Positions 37,125-44,816 of a stretch of 64,000 nt of DNA are shown here, one piece after another. The DNA comes from Streptomyces sp. CB01635. GTDB lineage: Bacteria; Actinomycetota; Actinomycetes; Streptomycetales; Streptomycetaceae. A model generated the notes under the pieces. It saw only the letters and a program-made list of their open reading frames with translations. It did not search any database and was not told the DNA's origin. The stretch covers positions 402,646 to 466,645 of the forward strand of contig NZ_NNBL01000001.1 of the NCBI RefSeq assembly GCF_002803065.1, given 5' to 3'. The position numbers were made by a program, and so were the translations under genes. Numbering within the stretch: position 1 is the stretch's first letter; every line of letters starts with the position of its first letter.

Positions 37125-37592
37125 TCAGGCCGCCCGCTCGCGCAGCATCGCGAGCGCGCGGTCGGCGTGGGCGCTCATCCGGAACTCGCTGCGGACCACT
37201 TCGAGGACGACGCGGTCAGGACCCAGGACGAACGTGGCCCGCTTGGTCGGCGCGATCGAGAAGCCGCGCGCGACCCCGAACCTCTCGCGGACCTCGCCGT
37301 CCGCGTCCGAGAGCAGCGGAAAGCCGAGCGTGTGCTTCCCGGCGAACTCCGCCTGGCGCTCGACCGGATCGGCGCTGACGCCCACGGGCCGCGCGCCGAC
37401 GGCCGCGAACTCGGCCGCGAGATCCCGGAAGTGACAGGCCTCGGCCGTGCACCCGGGCGTCATGGCCGCCGGGTAGAAGAACAGGACGACGGGCCCCTCG
37501 CTCAGCAGCTCCGACAGCCGCGTCGGGGTTCCGCTCTCGTCCGGCAGGGTGAAGTCCTCGACGGTGTCGCCCGCTTCGACGCGCTTGCTCAT
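37125..37592 (-). CDS. bcp: Thioredoxin-dependent peroxiredoxin (BCP-type)
   Basis: A 155-residue peroxiredoxin. The peroxidatic cysteine is C48 in TPGCTAEAC and the probable resolving cysteine C53, five residues later as in BCP enzymes. It reduces peroxides in the cytosol using thioredoxin. ATG 37592 overlaps the stop of the upstream DoxX gene by four bases and has AGGAGG seven bases before it, so the two are translated together. Confidence 0.93.
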   Translation of the reverse strand: MSKRVEAGDTVEDFTLPDESGTPTRLSELLSEGPVVLFFYPAAMTPGCTAEACHFRDLAAEFAAVGARPVGVSADPVERQAEFAGKHTLGFPLLSDADGEVRERFGVARGFSIAPTKRATFVLGPDRVVLEVVRSEFRMSAHADRALAMLRERAA

Positions 37593-38011
37593 GATCCGGC
37601 CTCCTGGGCCTTGGCCACGCCGCGCGCCCACAGGACGAGCGGCACCTGAAGGGGAAGCCGCACGAGGGCCGCGGTCCTCAGCGGCGCGGGCTTGTCGCGC
37701 CAGTCGACCGCCATCTGCACATTGGCGGGGAAGACGCCCACGAAGAACGCGGCAGTGGCCTGAGCGGCCCTGCGGCGCGTCCACGGCAGCGCGATGCCGG
37801 CCGCGAGCGCGAGCTCGACGGCGCCGCTCGCGTACGTCCACGCGCGTGCGGAGCCCGGCAGTGCGCGGGGCACCGTGGCGTCGAAGGACTTCGGGGCGAC
37901 GAAGTGCGTCACCCCGGCACCGGCGAGCAGCCCGGCGAGGGCGAGTGACTTGCGGGTGGACGACGAACGGGCCCTGGAACGGGGCCTGGAACCGGAAGCG
38001 GGGCGGGGCAC
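37589..38011 (-). CDS. DoxX family membrane protein
   Basis: A 140-residue protein with about four predicted membrane spans following a basic Ser/Arg N-terminus. FVGVFPANVQMAVDWR and the C-terminal RLPLQVPLVLWA match DoxX-type proteins, some of which join redox complexes with thiol peroxidases. Operon and overlap with the peroxiredoxin support an oxidative-stress role. GTG 38011 has AGGAGG four bases upstream. Confidence 0.87.
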   Translation of the reverse strand: MPRPASGSRPRSRARSSSTRKSLALAGLLAGAGVTHFVAPKSFDATVPRALPGSARAWTYASGAVELALAAGIALPWTRRRAAQATAAFFVGVFPANVQMAVDWRDKPAPLRTAALVRLPLQVPLVLWARGVAKAQEAGS

Positions 38012-38041
38012 GGAACCTCCTCGGATGACTGGCGCGCGATA

Positions 38042-38055
38042 TTACTCGGGAGTAA
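38042..38055. promoter_or_regulatory. Perfect palindrome TTACTC-GG-GAGTAA, TetR-like operator
   Basis: This 14-bp dyad lies 31-44 bp upstream of the DoxX-peroxiredoxin operon, where it would overlap the promoter. The sequence type is typical of TetR-family operators. No TetR gene is in the window. Confidence 0.6.
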
Positions 38056-38100
38056 GCGCGCTGGGGAAGCCTGCGTGACCGAGCCCCTGTCGCCCCTGGC

Positions 38101-39381
38101 CTATCCGACGTCGAGATAGTCGCGGTCGATGTTCACCTTGGCGCCGCCCCAGGTCTCCTGGACCTCACCGGCGTACTGGTGGATGCGCTGACTGCCCGGC
38201 CAGGCGGAAGCCGGGACGTAGCTGCCCGCGTCGGTGGTGGCGGTGCCGTTCCATGCGGCGAACCAGATGTGGTCGACGCGTGTGTACGCCGGGTTGTCGT
38301 GCTCGGCCGCCGCGTCGCGGACGCCGGAAGAGGCGCCGGAGTAGAAGCCGGAGAGATAGCCGCCGGCGTGCAGCGCCTCGGTCCAGCCGGACAGGTAGGA
38401 GAGGACGGCCGCTTTGCAGGAGGCGGTGGAGGCGTAGCCCTCGATGTCGTTGTAGAGGGCGCTCCCCGCCGGGATGCCGAGCGCCCGGGCGGCGGACACC
38501 GAGCCGACGGCGGCAGCGGCGCCCTGAGAGCGTGCGGTGGCCGGATCGGCGGACATCCGGTTGGAGAAGGTGGTGCAGGGGGCTTGCCTGCCGACCTCGA
38601 TCGGGATGAGCCGCCACCCCTTCGCGGTCTGCTTGCTCACCCAGGAGGCGGTGAGGTTCGGCTGCGCGCAGGCTCGTGTCTGGCCGCTGATGTAGACGCC
38701 GACGGCGCCGTACGGGGAGTCGGCCCGCCAGGCGTCCATCGTCTTCTGGGAGGGCGCGGTGCAGGCGTCGAAGCCATGGCCGGTGAATTTGCCGGGCTGC
38801 GCCCCCGCGGCGGCCGCGGTCCGCGCCGCCCGGGCCGTCGGCAGCGGCGCGGGACTGCCGCCCGCCGTCAGGGTCGCCGACCCCAGGACCTTGCGTACCG
38901 CGGTCTCGTTGGCATCGGTGTGCGACGCGGTGACGAGTACGCCCGCGCTCTCGACGGCGACCTGGATCTCGTCGTTGGTGGAGACCGCGCCCGGAGCGAC
39001 GGCCGAATGACCGGCGGTGCGTGCCGTGGAGGGCGTCACACGGTGGGGGTCAAGACCGGCAAGGGGTTCGACGACCAGGCCCTCCGTGCGTCCGACCAGC
39101 CTCGCCGGGCACGTCGACCCGTTGCCGGGACGGCCGAGATAGACAGTGGGCCGGTCGAAACGTACGCAGGCGTCTGGGCGCCGGTCGAGGTCGACGACCT
39201 GCCACGTGGCCGGGACCCGCACCTGGTAGCCGTGGTACGTCACCACTTGTGCGCCGTCCTGCGCCTGCGCCGGAGCTGCCCCGACGGGCGCCGCGGACAA
39301 GGCCCCCAGTGCGACGAGCAGTGCCGCCGCCGCGGTGGCGGCCGGGCCGCGCCTGCGCCGGACGATCGGACGAAGCTGCAC
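38101..39381 (-). CDS. Secreted DUF1906 (Rv2525c-like glycoside-hydrolase-fold) protein
   Basis: A 426-residue exported protein. The N-terminal signal has a strong basic region (RPIVRRRRGP) and an Ala/Leu core with a cut near AQAQ. A first domain of about 150 residues has no clear family. The C-terminal DUF1906 domain (about 205-425: GHGFDACTAPSQKTMDAWRADSPYGAVGVYISG ... LYNDIEGY ... WFAAWNGT ... QYAGEV) has the fold of GH25-like hydrolases and may act on cell-wall or extracellular glycan. GTG 39381 follows GAGGAGA by five bases. Confidence 0.88.
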   Translation of the reverse strand: MQLRPIVRRRRGPAATAAAALLVALGALSAAPVGAAPAQAQDGAQVVTYHGYQVRVPATWQVVDLDRRPDACVRFDRPTVYLGRPGNGSTCPARLVGRTEGLVVEPLAGLDPHRVTPSTARTAGHSAVAPGAVSTNDEIQVAVESAGVLVTASHTDANETAVRKVLGSATLTAGGSPAPLPTARAARTAAAAGAQPGKFTGHGFDACTAPSQKTMDAWRADSPYGAVGVYISGQTRACAQPNLTASWVSKQTAKGWRLIPIEVGRQAPCTTFSNRMSADPATARSQGAAAAVGSVSAARALGIPAGSALYNDIEGYASTASCKAAVLSYLSGWTEALHAGGYLSGFYSGASSGVRDAAAEHDNPAYTRVDHIWFAAWNGTATTDAGSYVPASAWPGSQRIHQYAGEVQETWGGAKVNIDRDYLDVG

Positions 39382-39668
39382 GACGGTCTCCTCTTCGGAG
39401 GGGGATCAGGGTGGCTGCAGCGCTAGGTGTACCGCGTCGGGTCAGCGAGGAGGCTGTACGACGCGTGGGATGTGACGAGGTGTCATCCGCCCTCCGTAGT
39501 CTCACTCACCTGGTGTCCGACTCAGGGCTGTGGGCTGGTGTCCGGGGGTTGGGTGCGAGGCCGATAAATGCCTGGCGCCGCGCCTCTTGCCTGAGTTAGT
39601 CTCCGAACCGTTCCAGCGGTGGTCCACGGCCACCGTATGCAGAGGCGTATTCCAGGAGGTGTTGACCG

Positions 39669-39740
39669 ATGGCTGTCGTTGCGACGGGCGCTGCCCGCAT
39701 CCAGAAGTTCATCGAGTCCACCTCTGTGGTCACCGGCTGA
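39669..39740 (+). CDS. Possible 23-residue leader peptide upstream of rsgA
   Basis: ATG 39669 opens a 23-codon frame (MAVVATGAARIQKFIESTSV..., ending in TGA at 39738-39740). A perfect AGGAGG lies nine bases upstream (39654-39659), and third positions are 83% G/C. A 6-bp hairpin TCGCGC-N6-GCGCGA (39755-39772) and a CCAGCTGG palindrome follow, before the rsgA ribosome site. This is the layout of a translated leader or small protein. No family is recognised. Confidence 0.45.
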   Translation: MAVVATGAARIQKFIESTSVVTG

Positions 39741-39805
39741 CCTACCTTCTTTGTTCGCGCCGCTGTGCGCGACCAGCTGGGGCCGCCTTTGTGAAGGGTC
39801 ACCCC

Positions 39806-40915
39806 TTGTCTTCCTCTTCTCTCCCGAGCTCTTCTCCCTCGAAATCGGCCCTGGCTGTGTACGGCTGGGACGGCGGCTGGGAGGCCGAGTTCGCCCGGTT
39901 CGCCGAGCAGGGCCTGCTGCCGGGCCGTGTCGTACGTGTCGATCGTGGTCTGTGTGACGTCGTCACCGCCGAGGGTGTGGTGCGCGCCGACACCGAATTC
40001 GTCGTCCCGCGCGACCCGATGAAGGTCGTGTGCACGGGCGACTGGGTCGCCGTCGACCCTGAAGAACGCGACCCGCGGTACGTGCGGTCGCTGCTGCCGC
40101 GCCGCACGTCCTTCGTGCGCTCGACCTCGTCGAAGCGGTCGGAGGGCCAGATCCTCGCGGCCAACGTCGACCACGCGGTGATCGCCGTATCGCTCGCCGC
40201 GGAGCTCGACCTCGGCCGTATCGAGCGGTTCCTCGCCCTGGCGTGGGAGTCCGGCGCCCAGCCCGTCGTCGTCCTCACCAAGGCCGACCTCGTACCGGAC
40301 GCCGCGACCATCGCGCACCTCGTCTCCGACGTGGAGACCGCGGCGCCCGGCGTGAACGTCCTCGCGGTCAGCGCGGAGGACGGCCAGGGCATCGACGTGC
40401 TCGGCGCGCTCCTCGACGGGACGTCGGTGCTGCTCGGCCAGTCCGGTGCGGGCAAGTCGACGCTGGCCAATGTCCTGCTCGGCGCCGACGTCATGCACGT
40501 GCACGCCGTACGCGACGTCGACGGCAAGGGCCGGCACACCACGACCACCCGGAACCTGCTGGTCCTGCCGACCGGCGGCGTCCTGATCGACACCCCCGGG
40601 CTGCGTGGCGTCGGGCTCTTCGACGCGGAGGCCGGCGTCGGGCAGGTCTTCTCGGAGATCGAGGCCCTGGCCGAGGAGTGCAGGTTCCACGACTGCGCCC
40701 ACGACGCCGAGCCGGGATGCGCCGTCCTGGCCGCGCTCGACGACGGGACGCTGCCCCCGCGGCGCCTCGACAGCTACCGCAAGCTGCTGCGCGAGAACCA
40801 GCGGCTCGCCGCCCGCACCGACGCCCGCCTGCGGGACGAGATGCGGCGCGTCTGGAAGGCGCGCGGCGCCGAGGGCCGCGCCGCGATGGAGGCGAAGCGG
40901 GGGCGCCTCGGCTGA
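39806..40915 (+). CDS. rsgA: Ribosome small-subunit-dependent GTPase A
   Basis: A 369-residue circularly permuted GTPase that assists 30S subunit maturation. An N-terminal OB-fold (about 30-100) is followed by G4 (TKAD, about residue 158), G1 (GQSGAGKST, about 210), G3 (DTPG, about 262) and the C-terminal zinc knuckle CRFHDCAHDAEPGC (about 292-305). The start is uncertain: TTG 39806 lies about seven bases after AAGGG and fits relatives beginning with a serine-rich stretch; GTG 39791 is the alternative. A 40-bp perfect palindrome ends the transcript. Confidence 0.93.
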   Translation: MSSSSLPSSSPSKSALAVYGWDGGWEAEFARFAEQGLLPGRVVRVDRGLCDVVTAEGVVRADTEFVVPRDPMKVVCTGDWVAVDPEERDPRYVRSLLPRRTSFVRSTSSKRSEGQILAANVDHAVIAVSLAAELDLGRIERFLALAWESGAQPVVVLTKADLVPDAATIAHLVSDVETAAPGVNVLAVSAEDGQGIDVLGALLDGTSVLLGQSGAGKSTLANVLLGADVMHVHAVRDVDGKGRHTTTTRNLLVLPTGGVLIDTPGLRGVGLFDAEAGVGQVFSEIEALAEECRFHDCAHDAEPGCAVLAALDDGTLPPRRLDSYRKLLRENQRLAARTDARLRDEMRRVWKARGAEGRAAMEAKRGRLG

Positions 40916-40925
40916 GGCGGCCCCG

Positions 40926-40965
40926 CGCGGCCCCCGCTGTCCCGTACGGGACAGCGGGGGCCGCG
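40926..40965. terminator. Perfect 40-bp palindromic terminator after rsgA
   Basis: The sequence from 40926 to 40965 is an exact palindrome centred between 40945 and 40946 (CCCGTACGGG core), giving up to an 18-bp stem with a GTAC loop, 10 bp after the rsgA stop. It separates rsgA from the alkylation-repair operon. Confidence 0.9.
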
Positions 40966-41038
40966 GCACTCCCCGGGCAGTGCCATGTCCGAATCCCGCC
41001 AGCCCCCGGCGCCGCGCAGGCGCACACTGGAGGGCGTG

Positions 41039-42439
41039 ATGATCGATGAGGACACGCGGTACGAAGCGGTGCGCAGCCGTGACGCGCGCTTCGACGGAGA
41101 GTTCTTCTTCGCCGTCGAGACGACCGGTATCTACTGCCGCCCCAGCTGCCCCGCGGTCACCCCCAGGCGGAAGAACGTCCGCTACTACGCCACCGCCGCG
41201 GCGGCGCAGGGCTCCGGTTTCCGCGCCTGCCGGCGCTGCCGCCCCGACGCCGTGCCGGGCTCGGCCGACTGGAACGTACGCGCCGACGTGGTGGGCCGCG
41301 CCATGCGCATGATCGGCGACGGCGTCGTCGACCGCGAGGGCGTCGCCGGGCTCGCCGTGCGCCTCGGGTACAGCGCCCGCCAGGTGCAGCGCCAGCTCAC
41401 CACCGAGGTGGGCGCCGGACCTGTCGCCCTGGCCCGCGCCCAGCGCGCCCACACCGCGCGCGTCCTGCTCCAGACGACCGGCCTGCCGATCACGGAGATC
41501 GCGTTCGCCGCGGGCTTCGCGAGCGTGCGCCAGTTCAACGACACCATCCGCGCGGTCTACGCCCGTACGCCCACGGAGCTGCGCGCCGAGGCCCCCGCCA
41601 CCCGCGCCACCGCCACGGCGGCCGGCATCCCCCTGCGCCTCGCCCACCGCGGCCCCTACCAGGCCGGCCCCCTCTTCCACACCCTCGCCCGTGAGGCCCT
41701 CGACGGCGTCGAGGAGATGACCGGAACGCCGGGCTCCCGCACCTACCGCCGCACCCTGCGCCTGCCCTACGGCACCGGCGTCGTCTCCGTCGACGAGCAC
41801 ACCAGGTCCACGCCCGCGAGCCGCGCCGCGCACCACGGCGGCTGGCTCGACGCCCGCATCCACCTCACCGACCTGCGCGATCTGACGACGGCCGTGGGGC
41901 GCCTGCGGCGCCTGTTCGACCTGGACAGCGACCCGTACGCGATCGACGAGCGCCTCGGCGCCGACCCGCGCCTCGCGCCACTCGTCGCCGCGCGGCCCGG
42001 CCTGCGCGCGCCGGGCGCCGCCGATCCCGACGAGCTGGCTGTACGGGTGCTCGCGGGGCGGGAGGAGGCGGCGCGGCTCGTCGAGCGGTACGCGAAGGCC
42101 GTCGACGCGCCCTGCGGCACCCTCACCCATGTCTTTCCTTCCCCCGACGACCTCGCCGGGGAGCCGGGACCCGTCGGCGCGCTCGCCACGGCCCTCGCCG
42201 ACGGGGCCCTGCGCCTGGACCCGGGCGCCGACCGCGACGACGCCGAGGCCGCCCTGCGCGCCCTGCCCGGCGTCGACGCCCGCACCGCCGCCCTCATCCG
42301 CATGCGATCCCTGGCCGACCCGGACGTGGCCCTCCCCGAAGAGCCGGGGCAGGAACCCGTACCGGACACCTGGCGCCCCTGGCGCACGTACGCACAGCAA
42401 CACCTCTGGACACAGCGACAGTTGGAGCAGCAGTCATGA
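41039..42439 (+). CDS. Fused Ada (methylphosphotriester sensor) - AlkA-like glycosylase
   Basis: A 466-residue fusion. Residues 1-80 are the Ada metal domain with C33, C37, C64 and C67 at the same spacing as E. coli Ada; C33 is the expected methyl acceptor. An AraC helix-turn-helix follows (about 90-180), then an AlkA N-terminal domain and a helix-hairpin-helix glycosylase (LRALPGVDARTAALIRMR). Where relatives read LPTDxG with the catalytic Asp, this protein reads LPEEPG (E435), and the segment before WRPWR is shortened by roughly 15 residues, so glycosylase activity is doubtful. ATG 41039 follows GGAGG; ATG 40985 is an upstream alternative. It overlaps the Ogt gene. Confidence 0.9.
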   Translation: MIDEDTRYEAVRSRDARFDGEFFFAVETTGIYCRPSCPAVTPRRKNVRYYATAAAAQGSGFRACRRCRPDAVPGSADWNVRADVVGRAMRMIGDGVVDREGVAGLAVRLGYSARQVQRQLTTEVGAGPVALARAQRAHTARVLLQTTGLPITEIAFAAGFASVRQFNDTIRAVYARTPTELRAEAPATRATATAAGIPLRLAHRGPYQAGPLFHTLAREALDGVEEMTGTPGSRTYRRTLRLPYGTGVVSVDEHTRSTPASRAAHHGGWLDARIHLTDLRDLTTAVGRLRRLFDLDSDPYAIDERLGADPRLAPLVAARPGLRAPGAADPDELAVRVLAGREEAARLVERYAKAVDAPCGTLTHVFPSPDDLAGEPGPVGALATALADGALRLDPGADRDDAEAALRALPGVDARTAALIRMRSLADPDVALPEEPGQEPVPDTWRPWRTYAQQHLWTQRQLEQQS

Positions 42440-42927
42440 CCGTGTACTACACCGTGCTCGACAGCCCCGTCGGTGAACTCCTGCTCACCGGCGACGAGTC
42501 GGGCGCCCTCACCTCTCTGTCCGTGCCCGGGCAGAAGGCAGGACGCACGGTGCAGCCCGGGTGGCGGCGCGCACCGGAGCGCTTCGCCGACGCCGAGAAG
42601 CAGCTCGCCGCCTACTTCAGGGGTGAACTCAAGGAATTCCACCTGGAGTTCAGCACGGACGGGACCGAGTTCCGCGAGAAGGTGTGGGCGGCACTCGATG
42701 CCGTGCCGTACGGCGCGACCACCACGTACGGCGCCGTCGCCGCGAGCATCGGCGCGTCACGCGCCGCGGTCCGCGCCATCGGCGGCGCGATCGGGGCCAA
42801 CCCGCTCCTCATCGTCCGCCCCTGCCACCGCGTGATCGGCGCGGACGGCTCCCTCACCGGGTACGCGGGCGGCCTGGAGTGCAAGCAGCAGCTGCTGGCC
42901 CTGGAGGGAGTCCTCCAGGACGATTAG
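42436..42927 (+). CDS. ogt: Methylated-DNA--protein-cysteine methyltransferase
   Basis: A 163-residue suicide enzyme that removes O6-alkyl groups from guanine. The acceptor is C130 in RPCHRVIG; the helix-turn-helix around VPYGATTTYGAVAASIG and the terminal YAGGLECKQQLLALE are standard. ATG 42436 overlaps the Ada-AlkA stop (ATGA), making a coupled adaptive-response operon in which methylated Ada should activate both genes. Confidence 0.95.
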   Translation: MTVYYTVLDSPVGELLLTGDESGALTSLSVPGQKAGRTVQPGWRRAPERFADAEKQLAAYFRGELKEFHLEFSTDGTEFREKVWAALDAVPYGATTTYGAVAASIGASRAAVRAIGGAIGANPLLIVRPCHRVIGADGSLTGYAGGLECKQQLLALEGVLQDD

Positions 42928-42939
42928 TCGTCGAGGCCC

Positions 42940-43308
42940 CTAGTCGTCGAGCCCCCAGCTGTGGATCTTGTGCGGGTGGATCCGGATGAGCTCCTCGCTG
43001 AAGTGCGCGCCCAGGTGGTGCGGGCCGGTGAGGAGTTCCGCCTCGCCCCTGACGTCGACGCCACGCACCTTCCACGGCTTGACGCTGAGGATGTCGTCGA
43101 CGACGAGCGCGACCTTCGGGTTCGCCTGGAGGTTGCGCCACTTCTTCGTCTTCCCGAGCGTGTATCCGCCGACCAGGATCGTGCCGTCGTCCTGCGGGAA
43201 GAATCCCACGGGGTTCGCCTGCGGCTGGCCCTTCGGGTCGACGGTGGCCAGCCGTCCCAGGCGCTGGGACTTCAGATAGGTGAGCTCGGCCTCGCTGAAT
43301 TCGGTCAT
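42940..43308 (-). CDS. PPOX-class F420-dependent oxidoreductase-like protein
   Basis: A 122-residue split-barrel protein: RLGRLATVDPKGQPQANPVGFFPQDDGTILVGGYTLGKTKKWRNLQANPKVALVVDD is typical of actinobacterial F420-binding PPOX-class proteins. Cytosolic, with an unknown substrate. It is convergent with ogt, whose end carries a duplicated TAGTCGTCGAG. The ribosome site is weak (GAGG very close to the ATG). Confidence 0.88.
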   Translation of the reverse strand: MTEFSEAELTYLKSQRLGRLATVDPKGQPQANPVGFFPQDDGTILVGGYTLGKTKKWRNLQANPKVALVVDDILSVKPWKVRGVDVRGEAELLTGPHHLGAHFSEELIRIHPHKIHSWGLDD

Positions 43309-43385
43309 GGCCTCAGCCAAACACGATCGCCCCCGCCATGCATCGGGCCCCGGCCCTAGGGCCGTTGCCCGATGCGTCCCGACGG

Positions 43386-44816
43386 CTACGAGAAGAGGCG
43401 TGTGTACCTGTCGTGCCAGGGGTGCGCCTCCTCCAGCTGCGCGCTCAGGGCGATCAGGGTGGCCTCGTCGGCGGGGCGGCCCACCAGGGAGACTCCCACC
43501 GGGATGCCGCCCTGCGGGGTCCAGTACAGGGGGACGTTGACCGCCGGCTGACCGGTCATGTTGTACGGGCTGGTGAAGGCGCTGAACGCGCTCTGCCGGC
43601 GCAGGTTGTCGAGCGGGTCGCCGGACTCGTCGAAGAACTCGAGCGGTTGCGGCAGCGTGGCAAGCGTCGGGGTGAGTACGGCGTTGTAGCCGGACGTCGC
43701 CCGTACCGCACGGCGTGCGGCGCGCTGCATCCCGGTGATGGCGGCCGCGAGCTGCTCCCCGCTGATGCCACGGCCGAACTCGCGCCAGGCCCGGGTCACC
43801 GGCCGCAGCAGCTTCTCCGCCCCGGCGTCGAGGGTGTGCCCGAGCGACTGCACTCCCCACGCCGTCACGAAGTGGCCGCTGATCTCGGGACCGAACGGCG
43901 TCGGGATGTCCTCCACGATGTGCCCGAGATCTTCGAGCAGTTGCGAGGCGTGCTCCCAGGCCGCCAGGCATGCCGGGTCCACCGTCACGCCTTCGGCGGC
44001 GGGCCGCGCGTACCGGCCGATGCGCAGCCGCCCGGGGGAGCGCTCGGCATACGCGAGGAACGTCTCGCCCGGCGGGAGCGGCGGCGCCCAGTGCGGGTCG
44101 CCCTGCTCGGGCCCCGCCAGCGCGTCGAGCAGCGCCGCCGCGTCGCGCACACTGCGCGCCAACGGCCCTTGTACGGACAGGCCGTTGACCTCGATCCCGG
44201 CGGGTCCCGAACTGACCCGGCCCCGCGACGGCTTGATGCCGAAGAGGCCGCAGACGCTCGCCGGGATCCGGATGGAGCCGCCCCCGTCGCTGGCGTGGGC
44301 GACCGGCACGAGGCCGAGCGCCACGGCCACCGCCGCCCCGCCGCTGGATCCTCCGGCGGACAGGGCAGGGTCCCACGGGTTGCGGGCCGGACCCGACACA
44401 TCGTTGTCGGTGTAGCAACAGCAGCCGAATTCAGGGGTGTTGGTCTTGCCGAGGCTGATCGTGCCGGCCTCGCGCAGCCGGGTCACGCTGTAGGCGTCGG
44501 CATCCGGCACATGGCCGGCGAAGGCCTTGGACCCGTACGTCGTGCGCACGCCGGCCGTGTCCACCAGGTCCTTGACGGCCGTCGGCACGCCGAACAGCGG
44601 CGGCAGGTCCCCGTCCGCGCGCCGCTCCTGCGCGGCCGCCGCCTCGGCCAGAGCGGCGTCGGGCGTCACCGTCACAAAGGCGCCGAACTGCTCGTCGTGA
44701 CGCTCCACCCGGTCCAGGTGATGCCGTACGAGTTCCACCGGGCCGACCTCGCCCTTGCGGACGGCGGCGGCCTGTTCGAGGGCGCCGAGTGCGTGCAGCT
44801 GAGTCGCGGCGGTCAT
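43386..44816 (-). CDS. Amidase signature family hydrolase
   Basis: A 476-residue amidase with the Ser-cisSer-Lys triad: Lys in PTAVKDLVD, cis-Ser in SAGGSSGGAAVAVA and nucleophilic Ser in SDGGGSIRIPAS. The substrate could be an aliphatic or aryl amide. The ATG overlaps the stop of the upstream MFS gene by four bases, and AAGGAGA lies within that gene's end, so transporter and amidase are co-translated. This suggests uptake and hydrolysis of an external amide. Confidence 0.92.
   Translation of the reverse strand: MTAATQLHALGALEQAAAVRKGEVGPVELVRHHLDRVERHDEQFGAFVTVTPDAALAEAAAAQERRADGDLPPLFGVPTAVKDLVDTAGVRTTYGSKAFAGHVPDADAYSVTRLREAGTISLGKTNTPEFGCCCYTDNDVSGPARNPWDPALSAGGSSGGAAVAVALGLVPVAHASDGGGSIRIPASVCGLFGIKPSRGRVSSGPAGIEVNGLSVQGPLARSVRDAAALLDALAGPEQGDPHWAPPLPPGETFLAYAERSPGRLRIGRYARPAAEGVTVDPACLAAWEHASQLLEDLGHIVEDIPTPFGPEISGHFVTAWGVQSLGHTLDAGAEKLLRPVTRAWREFGRGISGEQLAAAITGMQRAARRAVRATSGYNAVLTPTLATLPQPLEFFDESGDPLDNLRRQSAFSAFTSPYNMTGQPAVNVPLYWTPQGGIPVGVSLVGRPADEATLIALSAQLEEAHPWHDRYTRLFS

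Noticed and set aside
39596..42403. About 935-codon open frame on the - strand opposite rsgA and ada-alkA
   Set aside because: The + strand carries complete GTPase, Ada, AlkA and Ogt motifs and a terminator; the minus frame spans that terminator and several gene boundaries.
42926..42955. Duplicated TAGTCGTCGAG at the end of ogt as an attachment site
   Set aside because: Both copies are explained by the convergent genes ending in Asp-Asp-stop; no integrase or tRNA is present.
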